The notes under the pieces: generated by a model
The model's database searches: none
Told to the model about the DNA's origin: nothing
Seen by the model: only the letters and a program-made list of their open reading frames with translations
Shown here: piece after piece, positions 1 through 7,735 of the stretch
Position numbering within the stretch: the first letter of the stretch is position 1
How the letters are laid out: every line of letters starts with the position of its first letter
Program-made: the position numbers and the translations under genes
Assembly: GCA_031763025.1 (NCBI GenBank)
Contig: JASSKH010000009.1
Span: forward strand, 5,028,512 to 5,092,511
Reading direction: 5' to 3'
DNA length: 64,000 bases
Origin: Macrocystis pyrifera
Taxonomy: Eukaryota > Sar > Phaeophyceae > Laminariales > Laminariaceae

Positions 1-137
1 TTACTGCATACGTGGCAACGTAGTACTTCGGTGTGGCGTAGCTTTGTGACCACAGAACTTGTCTCTCTTCTCGGATTGAAGAATCGGCACGGACACTGGT
101 TGTGCTGGATGTCGACGGGTAGAAACAACGGTTTAAT
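1..137 (+). mobile_element. LINE 3' tail, subfamily B (truncated by window edge)
   Basis: This stretch matches the conserved 3' terminus of the LINE copies at 56.17-56.32 kb and 58.77-58.92 kb. It shares the core TTTGTGACCACAGAACTTG, the stretch around GAATCGGCACGGACACTGG, and the closing CGGTTTAATG. It stops abruptly where the DIRS-like direct repeat begins, so either the DIRS element inserted into or beside it or the tail was lost. The 5' part lies outside the window. Confidence 0.65.
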
Positions 138-141
138 GAGA

Positions 142-465
142 AAGGTTGTCGCAGGGGCAACCTGGTGTTTGGGGGGAACGGGTAGAAAAGATAAACCATT
201 GAAGGCATGAGACGGTTTCGGAGGGTTTCCCATATAATAACAAGCGATGTTTAGTACGGGGGTAAGAATGCAAAATGATAGAAGTTCCTGATGATCGATG
301 AAGAAAGACCAACGCAGTTCCGATGCGAGCAAGCAGCGGTAGAGCGGTGTGAAGCGGGGTCGTAGGTGCAGCGAGTATCCAGAATAGATAGCGGACGGGC
401 AAGACCCTGCACGAGCTGAATAGAACCGGGCAAGGGACGTCAGGGAGTCGTCTAGTTGTTTTTTT
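142..465 (+). repeat. Left direct repeat of the DIRS-like element
   Basis: This 324-bp segment starts AAGGTTGTCGCAGGGGCAAC and ends GTTGTTTTTTT. It recurs in direct orientation at 6904-7226 with only scattered substitutions and small indels. A 20-bp piece near its end (GCAAGGGACGTCARGGAGTC) is repeated again at about 470-490. Confidence 0.85.
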
Positions 466-522
466 ACAGGGCAAGGGACGTCAAGGAGTCGTCAAGTGGT
501 CAGCAGTCGTTGAGCCTGTGCG

Positions 523-2335
523 TTGGGAGGGTCGACGAGCAGGATGGGGGAACCTCTTACCGCGATACAACAGCAGGACGAGGAGTACGACAATCTTGTG
601 GGAGGCCCAGGGCCAAGGCGGGGGTCGACCCAAGGGAACGGGGCGGCCGGTAACGCGGAGGACGATCAGTCTTCAGCAGGAGGGTCGGGCAACAACGACG
701 ACGGTAGAGTTCGGGCAAACACCCTGAGTGGCCTGGGTACGAGTAGGAACGTGCACTTTGAGGGTAGCCAGACAGTACACCAAGGAACTCATATGCGGTC
801 GGGTAGGGGGGGTAGGGGGGGTTACACGTCGCAGGGTAGGGGGCGTGGGAACGCCTCGTATGGGAACGGCGAGCAGTCCAACTCCATGCAACATGCCCCA
901 TCGCAGCGCAACGACCAAGTTTTCCCCGGAAACGAGTTTCAGGGCCCCCCATGGTCGGGTGGAGGGAGTTCGTATCAGCAGGAGGCGGGGGGGAGGCGGG
1001 CTAGCCATCAGCTCACGACCTTTAACGGGCCCTCACAGGCACCCTGGGGCCCGGGAGGCCCGCCGCAGCAGCAGCAGCAGGGGTGGGCACTGCAGCAGCC
1101 GCATGCACGGGGCACACCACAGCAACTACCGCAAGAGTGGGCACCACAGCAAGAAGGGGGGGCATACAGGGGGGGGGGGGGGGGGGGGATCACAGCAGCA
1201 GCAGCAGCAAGGATGGGCATCAGACCAATGCGGCAGGGAAAACGCGGGGGGGGGGGGGGGGGGGGGGGGGGGGAAAGGTAGGTTGGGGCGGGGGAGTACC
1301 GAACCCGCGACAACAGCAACAGCTGCCAAGCATGCAGCTACAGCAGCAGCAGCAGTCAGGCCTGGAGGGGTTCGGGGATGTAAGCGAGTGGGAGATAGAC
1401 GTGTCGGGGTCGCGACAGCGGCAGATGGGGGCACTCGAAGGACAGTGGGGGTGGGCGGGGGAGAGGACAAGTCCGTGGGAGAGGGGAGCACGGAGGTTGC
1501 ACCGGCAGTCACAGCACGAAGCAGCTCCGGGGTGGGGGGAGACGGCATCAGTTCATTACTCCGCACCAGGCCGCAGTGGGGGGAGGGGGGAGCATCGAAT
1601 TTTTCGTCCGGGTTGCAAGGTTGGGGGGGGGGGGAGGGATGGGGGGGGGGAGGCGGGGAGCGGAGAAGCAAGCCATCAGTAGCGGAGACGATGTGGCGCA
1701 AGAGCAACCGCACATCGGTAGTCTGGTCATCACTGCGCGGGGATGGGAAACCCCCACCCTTTGATTCGGCGGATGCTTTGGGCATGATCACAGGGACTTT
1801 CATCGTCAAGGGGGAAGGGGCACAGCAGGTAGCAAAGGCTGAGCAACATTGATGTGCGGAATTTCGCGCGGAGGGACCATTTTGGCTTCGGGGGAGGGAA
1901 CGCGCAGGTGTCGCTGGACCACAGGGTGGAGGCAGTGTTTCGTTTGTTGACGCACCTCATGCAGTACGTGGTGGACGGGAACAAAGCCTTTGGCCAAGCG
2001 TCGCTGCGTAGGACGAATAAGCTGGTGGATCGTTTCCGGGTGGTCGCGCAAGGGGTGAGGACGTTCCACGCGCAGAACACGCAGGTGGCCCTGTCGGAGC
2101 AGTTTAAAGCAAAATTCGTGTAATGTTTTAACAAAGACCTCCAGGAGTGGTCGGAGGAGGTGGGCCGGCAAGCACATATGTTGAAACAGGAAATCGGCAC
2201 GTTTCCAGGGCCGAGCGACGTTTACCCGTTGCCCCTACCGCCGTTCTCGCGGACACATACGTGGGTCACGGCAGCGCCCATCCACCTGGGGGATGTAGGA
2301 CACGCCGAGGAGCACGCCGCGGGGGGGTATAAGTG
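523..2335 (+). pseudogene. DIRS-like ORF1, Gag-like, frameshifted
   Basis: This is the position of a DIRS Gag-like ORF1. The first section (523-1281 frame) is rich in Gly, Gln, Arg and Ser, with RGG-like patches such as RSGRGGRGGY that could bind nucleic acid. The frame then has to change at G runs near 1170, 1248 and 1625. A compact, less biased segment follows at 1854-2123 (LDHRVEAVFRLLTHLMQYV), and a short extension reads to about 2335 in another frame. I infer these are pieces of one protein. No zinc knuckle was seen. The assignment rests on position and composition rather than on a recognised domain, and the many G runs make the true frame unsure. Confidence 0.45.
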
Positions 2336-2947
2336 AGGACGGGGGAGGGGGGGGGGGGGGGGGGGGGAGCAGGGGGGGGGGGGGGGGAGCGGAAGCGGGG
2401 GGCAGCAGGAGGGGGGGGGGGAGGGGGGGGGAACGAGCGAGGAGTGGGACGGGGAGCAGTGGGGGTGTGGCGGGGAGGGGGGGCGGAGGGGGGGGGGGAC
2501 GGGGGGGGGACGGGGGGGGGGGGAGGTAAGGAGCGTACGACCGACCCTGCCGGGATTATGAGGAACTCTGTGCGTGCCTCCACGAGCCTAAGAAGGGGCT
2601 GCCGTGCAGGTACAGGCACGAAGGAAGCTACAAAACCCCGAAGGGTGCGTATCTGCCGAGGCGCGGAGGCGGTTTGGGGAAGCGTAAGAGGGAGGGGGAC
2701 GGGGGAGGGGGGGGGGAGGAGGAGGAGGGGAGACGGAGAAGGAAGGGAGGGGGACGACGGGCCGGCGAAGAAATGAGGACACGGGCTCCGCGGCACAGCG
2801 GAGCCAACCAAGCGAGCAATCGTCACGAGCTCTGGGGCGACGGTGACGAGGGCGACGGCGGGGGGTTCGGGTTGGGCGCTTGGCCAAAGGGGGGGTTTTG
2901 TCAGAAACAGGTGCGATATCCGGCCGGCGCGTTGAAGATCAGAAGCA
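2336..2947. other. G-run-rich spacer between ORF1 and RT
   Basis: Guanine runs of 8 or more bases dominate the + strand (for example 2347-2367, 2378-2388, 2490-2523, 2697-2712). Long open frames exist on both strands simply because such sequence lacks stops. I see no domain. It may belong to ORF1 or to the N-terminal extension of the RT protein. Confidence 0.5.
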
Positions 2948-4336
2948 TTGGGAGGTTGCACAGGGGTTGTTGGGGAAGGTGTCGGGGAAATCGGTGAAGG
3001 CGGCAAGCTTAGTGCGAGGTTTAGCTACGACGGCTGGGGCAGTTTTGTTGCGAGTAACCGAGGCGGGGGAAGGGGGGGTAGGGAGGGTGGTGCAATGGTT
3101 GGGGGGTTCGTTGACAGCACCCCACATGGATCCAGAGCGCGTACAAGCGTTCTTCGGGGACAAGCACCAATTCCCGGAAATCGACCAGTTGAGGCACACA
3201 TAGCGAGCGTGGGGGTACCGGTAGACGTTGGGCCAGGGGGGGACCTTGCACAGGAACTGGCATATGGAAACCATTCAAGCGCGCAGAAATTTAGCGACGC
3301 AGTGTGGGAAAAAGCGGTTGCGGACGTGGCGGGGGGCAGGGCGATTGCTTTCCAAAAGAAGCAAGCAGAGAAGGTTCCGGGACTGCGGGTGTCCCCAGTT
3401 GGGGTAGTAGAAGAGCGCGAAAAGATAAGGATAATCCACGCCATGACATTCGAGCACGAACATGGACGCGGGTCGGTGAACTCGACGACGGATTGGGATG
3501 GGATTCCGGCATGTGCGCTGGCGGGGGTGATGCATGAGGTTTTACAAAGGGTACTGGGGTTGATGGTTAAGTTCGGGGATCGAGCGCGAATTCTTATTAA
3601 GAAAATGGACGTCAAAAATGCGTTCAGACAGATCCCAGTAGACCCTGACGGTGCAGCGGCTTTCGGGTACGTACTGGGGGAGTACCTTTTCGTCGATTTG
3701 CGCTTGCAGTTTGGGTGGAGGGGTAGTCCGGGGGGGTGGGGCGTGATATCAGCTGCGATGCAGCATGCGCAACGTAACACCACGAGAGCATCCGCGTCGT
3801 TCTCGAGGGCGGGAGACCGCGCGGTAGAGCACGTGACCGATGCGCAGGCAACGGGGTGTCCGATAGCACAGTGGCCGGCAGAGTGCGTAGTGCGGCCAGC
3901 GCACGGGGGAGGACCGGACGACCCAGCCTTTGTGTTTTTTTTTATGGATGATGCCATGTCAGTAGAGGTTCAGTGGGATCTGGAAGGGGCGCGGTGTTTG
4001 GACTTGTCCCGATCGCTAGCGGGAATCCACGAGCAGGCTATGGGCGAGAGGTCAGAAGGGGAGGAGCCGTTACTTTCGGGGAAAACGGTGACAGGCTGGG
4101 CAACGCAACATAAGGTGTTGGGGTACGATGTTGACACAGAGAGCATGACTATTGCCCTCGCGAAACGGAAGGTGGACGAATTACGCGCGCGATTGGCACA
4201 GTCGCCAGCGGGGCGGCAGACGGCAACGGTGAGGGAGGTGCTAGTGTTAGCAGGGAAGTTTCACCACGCATCCTTTGTCGGGGAAAAAGGTGACAGGTTG
4301 GGCAACGCAACAAGAGGTGTTGGGGTACGATGGTGA
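2948..4336 (+). CDS. DIRS-like reverse transcriptase
   Basis: This is the reverse transcriptase that copies the element RNA. The RT core begins near 3330 (residue about 130). Motifs seen are EKIRIIHAMTFEHE, then MDVKNAFRQIPVDPDG (motif A Asp), FGWRGSPGGWG (motif B region), and the catalytic FFFMDDAM at about 3935-3955, with both Asp residues of the xxDD box intact. The open frame starts upstream without an ATG. The first in-frame ATG is at 3095, so the start is uncertain. The frame is lost after 4278 because a duplicated 126-bp block brings in another frame, and the RT thumb/connection continues in the next entry. Among the RTs of this window it is the only one with an unmodified catalytic motif. 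Confidence 0.85.
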   Translation: MGGCTGVVGEGVGEIGEGGKLSARFSYDGWGSFVASNRGGGRGGREGGAMVGGFVDSTPHGSRARTSVLRGQAPIPGNRPVEAHIASVGVPVDVGPGGDLAQELAYGNHSSAQKFSDAVWEKAVADVAGGRAIAFQKKQAEKVPGLRVSPVGVVEEREKIRIIHAMTFEHEHGRGSVNSTTDWDGIPACALAGVMHEVLQRVLGLMVKFGDRARILIKKMDVKNAFRQIPVDPDGAAAFGYVLGEYLFVDLRLQFGWRGSPGGWGVISAAMQHAQRNTTRASASFSRAGDRAVEHVTDAQATGCPIAQWPAECVVRPAHGGGPDDPAFVFFFMDDAMSVEVQWDLEGARCLDLSRSLAGIHEQAMGERSEGEEPLLSGKTVTGWATQHKVLGYDVDTESMTIALAKRKVDELRARLAQSPAGRQTATVREVLVLAGKFHHASFVGEKGDRLGNATRGVGVRW

Positions 4337-4606
4337 CACAGAGAGCATGACTATTGCTCTCCCGAAACGAAAGGTGGACGGATTACGCGCGCGATTGGCA
4401 CAGTCGGGGAAAAAGGTGACAGGCTGGGCAACGCAACATAAGGTGTTGGGGTACGATGTTGACACAGAGAGCATGACTATTGCCCTCCCGAAACGAAAGG
4501 TGGACGAATTACGCGCGCGATTGGCACAGTGGCCAGCAGGGCGGCAGACGGCAACGGTGAGGGAGGTGCTAGTGTTAGCAGGGAAGTTGCCCCACGCATC
4601 TTTTGT
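4076..4606 (+). repeat. Internal triplication of a 126-bp block in the RT gene
   Basis: The block containing GGTGACAGGCTGGGCAACGC and ending GCGCGATTGGCACAG occurs at about 4076-4202, 4279-4404 and 4405-4530. The last two are adjacent, exactly 126 bp (42 codons) apart. The first is 203 bp upstream of the second, so it shifts frame. The flanking text that follows the first copy (CGGCAGACGGCAACGGTGAG) also follows the third. This fits a local tandem duplication with a partial deletion. Confidence 0.9.
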
Positions 4607-5381
4607 AATCCGGCCCGGACGGTACTTCGTCCGTCGGCTTCTGCAGTTATCTAATCTGCATCTTGATGGGGTGGAGCGGGCCGGGGGGGAGGGGGCGTGG
4701 GCTAGGTTCAGAACGCAGAAGGAAGCGAGACGAGTTTTACGGTTGTCGCGGGAGTTCATGGCAGACGTGGGATGGTGGAGATGGTTTTTGGAGACGGGGG
4801 GGGGGTACGGGGGAGCGAGCATAACAGCACCGTCTTTCAGCTTCGTGAAGCAACGGCCCAGTAGAACCTGTTTTTCGGACGCTTCATTGACAGCGATAGG
4901 GGGGTTGTGCATGGAAACGGGGGTGTACTGGAGATTCGCCCTGCCAGACGAGGTGCAGAAACGTACGATAAGGGGGGGGCAGGCGGTAGCTGATTTAATT
5001 TCCATCAACCTGCTGGAGGTCATGGCCATGGTGGTGACGGCGTTCGTAATGGTAGACATGAGGGGTGAGAGACCGGGTAGGAAGGGGGAGGCAGTTTTGA
5101 TGAGGGCAGATGACAAAGCAGCCGTAACCTGGGTAAAGAGGTGTCGTGGGGGGGTTAAGAAACAAGCGAGAGTAGGGGCATTGATGAGAATGATGGGGGC
5201 GTTGGAAGCAAGGGGAAGGTGGTGTTTTCAGGCAAGGCACGTACGGGGGGTCAATAACAGGTTGGCAGATGGTCTGACTAGGTGGCGGGAGGAACCGATT
5301 CCCGAGAAACTGAACGCAGAATGTCCCGAAATCGCTTGGCAGGTGCAGGAACTGGGATCGGGGGAGCAGCTAATGTGTTAG
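4275..5381 (+). CDS. DIRS-like RT connection and RNase H
   Basis: This is the C-terminal half of the RT protein, in a different frame from the RT core because of the internal duplication. The first 80 residues are the duplicated 42-residue block. The RNase H domain follows, with CFSDASLTAIGG (first Asp), LISINLLEVMAM (Glu), LMRADDKAAVTWV (Asp) and RGVNNRLADGLTR (last Asp), so the D-E-D-D metal ligands appear complete. RNase H removes the RNA strand during cDNA synthesis. The frame overlaps the recombinase frame by about 60-100 bp, as is common in DIRS elements. There is no methyltransferase domain before the stop at 5381. Confidence 0.8.
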   Translation: MSGKKVTGWATQQEVLGYDGDTESMTIALPKRKVDGLRARLAQSGKKVTGWATQHKVLGYDVDTESMTIALPKRKVDELRARLAQWPAGRQTATVREVLVLAGKLPHASFVIRPGRYFVRRLLQLSNLHLDGVERAGGEGAWARFRTQKEARRVLRLSREFMADVGWWRWFLETGGGYGGASITAPSFSFVKQRPSRTCFSDASLTAIGGLCMETGVYWRFALPDEVQKRTIRGGQAVADLISINLLEVMAMVVTAFVMVDMRGERPGRKGEAVLMRADDKAAVTWVKRCRGGVKKQARVGALMRMMGALEARGRWCFQARHVRGVNNRLADGLTRWREEPIPEKLNAECPEIAWQVQELGSGEQLMC

Positions 5382-6490
5382 GAGATATTGCGAGAGAGTA
5401 CGCGTTTGGAAGAGTTGCAGCTTCGTCTCGAAAAACGTACGAGGCGAATTGGAGGATGTGGGTGAGCTGGCGATCGTTGGTCGGGAAGGGGTGTTGGCTG
5501 CAGAAAGACATGGGGGAGATGGAGTTAGTGGGGGAGTTGGTCGAATTCATAGGGTACTGCTGCGCAGAAAAAGTGAACAAGGAGTCGACCTTAGTAGGCA
5601 AGTTAGTGGTGATTAACTTCTACCATGAGCAGTTCGTGGGACTTTCGGTACCCATGAGTGACCCATTGATCAGATCGGTGAGGCAAGGAATTGATCAGAT
5701 CGGTGAGGCAAGGTATCAAGAGGGCACACGTAGAGACGGGTAGTCAGCAGAGGGTATCAAGACCATTGACGTGGGGGATGCTGAGGGGGATGCAAGGAAG
5801 CACTGCATCATGGGGGGAAGGGGGGAGGGTGTTATGGATAGGTCTGGCACTGTTATATTTTTTGATGTTACGAGCGTCAGAATTGTTTGCCAAGGAGAGA
5901 GGGGTGTATCATAAGGTATACTGCTTAAGGAGGGGGGATGTTGCGTTTTTCAGAGATAACGATCAACTGGCGGAGGGTAGCATTCGGGAAGCAAATAAGG
6001 TAGAGGTGAGGTTCAGGGGATCGAAGGGAGATCAAGGAAGAAAAGGGGCGGTACTAGTCGGGACAAGACCAGGCCGGGGTGGAGGAGAGGAAGGGGGGGC
6101 AGTGGGGCTATTGGTGGAGCTTTTCGAAATGTACAATGACGGGGAGTTGACAGGGGAAGCCCCTTTGATGACATATAGAGGAACGGACCGTTGGAGGTCT
6201 GGTCCAGGGGGAAGGCAACTCAGTGCTTGAGGAAAGGTCTCGCCAGTGTAGGGAGGAGGTGGAAGGAAGAGGGGAGAGGAGCGGGGGCAAGTCTGATTCC
6301 GGAAGAATTCGCGTTGCATTCGGGGAGAATAGGGGGGGCAACCAGACTGGCCGCGAGAAGAGTGCCAGAGGCAGTGAATAATAAAGAAAGAAGGTGGTCG
6401 TCGGACTCGTTTATGGTGTACGTTAGGGCTAATATGGAAGACCCGGTATGGGTATCAGAGGTGTTGGAGCATGGGGGGGGGGGAGTTTGA
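5321..6490 (+). pseudogene. Tyrosine recombinase (DIRS-type), frame broken
   Basis: This is the phage-integrase-like recombinase that would integrate the circular cDNA. The first ATG is at 5321. An N-terminal SAM-like core-binding region (RKTYEANWRMWVSW) leads to the catalytic domain in a second frame from 5691. That domain has the first Arg in LLYFLMLRASELF (about 5870), then H-x-x-R in LHSGRIGGAT (6317-6328) and the nucleophile Tyr in SFMVYVRAN (6419-6421). All R-H-R-Y residues can be found, but they lie in three frames (to 5743, 5691-6230, 6191-6490). One break coincides with a direct repeat of about 24 bp, TTGATCAGATCGGTGAGGCA, at 5668 and 5691. The family is clear; activity of this copy is unlikely. 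Confidence 0.8.
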
Positions 6491-6903
6491 GAGACAGCCA
6501 GGACAAGGGACGAGATGGGGTTGAATAATATAGGTGCTACTCCGCCCGTTATAGTAAGGACCGCTTGGGAGGCTGCAAACGTACCCAAACAGTCCTTACA
6601 CATATCCGGACGAAGAAGGAAGGGACCGCGGTCTCGTGAGGGGAGGCGTTCCACTAGCGGAGCGCGACCGGTAAAGATGTTGACCGCGTTTCGTTAGTGT
6701 GGAAGGGGGTGGAAGGCGAAAGCCAGCGAAAGGGACGAGGCAACCCCCCTTTCTCTCTTCCCTCCGGCTATTTAATATAGGGGTAAGGAAGGCGTACGCA
6801 TGCGGGGGGGGGGACGGGCCAGGGCACCCCCCCCCCCCCCCCCCATTTCGGCTTCTTCAATTAATATCAAGCATTTGTTCGTGGAAGTGGACAACCAAAG
6901 AGG
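6491..6903. other. Non-coding segment between recombinase and right repeat
   Basis: This segment holds no supported gene. It contains a C run of about 18 bases at 6827-6844 and a G run at 6801-6811. In a split-direct-repeat element this is where a 'B1' repeat would sit, but no second copy was found downstream of 7226. Confidence 0.4.
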
Positions 6904-7226
6904 AAGGTTGTCGTAGGGGCAACCTGGTGTTTGGGGGTAACGGGTAGAGAAGATAAACCAGTGAAGGAATGAGACGGTTTCGGAGGGTTTCCCATATAAT
7001 AACAAGCGATGTTTAGTACGGGGGTAAGAATGAAAAATAATAGAAGTTCCGGATGATCGATGAAGAAAGACCAACGCAGTTCAGATGAGAGCAAGCAGCG
7101 GTAGAGCGGTGTGAAGCGGGGTCGTCGGGCAGCGAGTATCCAGAATAGATAGCGGACGGGCAAGGCCCTGCACGAGCTGAATAGAACCGGGCAGGGGACG
7201 TCAAGGAGTCATCTAGTTGTTTTTTT
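6904..7226 (+). repeat. Right direct repeat of the DIRS-like element
   Basis: This is the second copy of the 142-465 repeat in the same orientation. It differs by scattered substitutions and a short deletion near 7122. It ends in the same GTTGTTTTTTT. Confidence 0.85.
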
Positions 7227-7290
7227 CCCCCGCCCGCCCTCCCGCAACAATTTTCCACGGCGGATGGGCAAACGGAGGGGAAGGAGGCAC

Positions 7291-7610
7291 AGTGGTCGAA
7301 TAGTAATAGATTAATCCCGATCGCAGGGGCCGTTTGAAACGGAATCATTACATATTAATCGTTTGGTTTTCGTGGTGGGTCCCGATCGAACGGGCCGTTA
7401 GAAACGGAACCACTAGAAAGCACGCGTAAGTGGTGGTCGATTAAGTGATGGCATAATCCCGATCGCACGGGCCGTTAGAAACAAAATCATCACATAATCG
7501 TTTAGCAATTGGGGTGGGTTCCCGGTACGAACGGGCCGTTAGAAACGGAACCACCCGAAAGCACAAGCACATAGTGGTCGATTAGTAGTGGTTTAATCCC
7601 GATCGCAACC
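7291..7610 (+). repeat. 142-bp tandem repeat built from ~70-bp half units
   Basis: TAATCCCGATCG recurs at 7312, 7454 and 7594 (142 and 140 bp apart). Inside each unit a related half occurs, CCCGATCGAACGGGCCGTTA at 7381 and a variant near 7525, always followed by GAAACGGAACCA-like sequence. About 2.2 units are present. Position directly after the right DIRS repeat could make it part of the element's terminus or a host repeat. Confidence 0.8.
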
Positions 7611-7735
7611 AAACAAGTCAAATTGAAAGAACGGAAAGTCCTCGATTCGATGGGTCCCTAAATAAAATTAGAAAACAAAAAAAATCAAGTCAAAATGAAA
7701 TAACCGAAAGTCCTCGATAAGATGGGCCCTTACCT
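7611..7735 (+). repeat. Two fragments of the fold-back element's spacer sequence
   Basis: Two adjacent copies of a unit of about 60 bp contain AAGTCCTCGAT(A/T)(A/C)GATGGG(C/T)CC (7617-7670 and 7680-7732). The same unit lies inverted in the spacer of the fold-back element at 12,176-12,258 and again at 13,045-13,122. Confidence 0.7.

Larger units (their letters stand above)
138..7226 (+). mobile_element. DIRS-like (tyrosine recombinase) retrotransposon
   Basis: The element carries, in order, a Gag-like ORF1, reverse transcriptase, RNase H and a tyrosine recombinase, which is the hallmark of the DIRS order. No DDE integrase or aspartic protease is visible. Direct repeats of about 324 bp lie at 142-465 and 6904-7226. 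No DAM-type methyltransferase is recognisable after RNase H, unlike DIRS1 and PAT elements. No target duplication was found, as expected for recombinase-mediated insertion. Coding frames are broken at several G runs and by small internal duplications, so the copy looks inactive, although some breaks in long homopolymers could be sequencing errors. The exact outer ends are uncertain because classical split direct repeats (A1...B1-A2-B2) could not be fully resolved. Confidence 0.75.

Noticed and set aside
1008..3006. Long proline- and alanine-rich minus-strand frames opposite the DIRS ORF1
   Set aside because: They are complements of G-rich plus-strand sequence and have no domain; the DIRS genes explain the plus strand.
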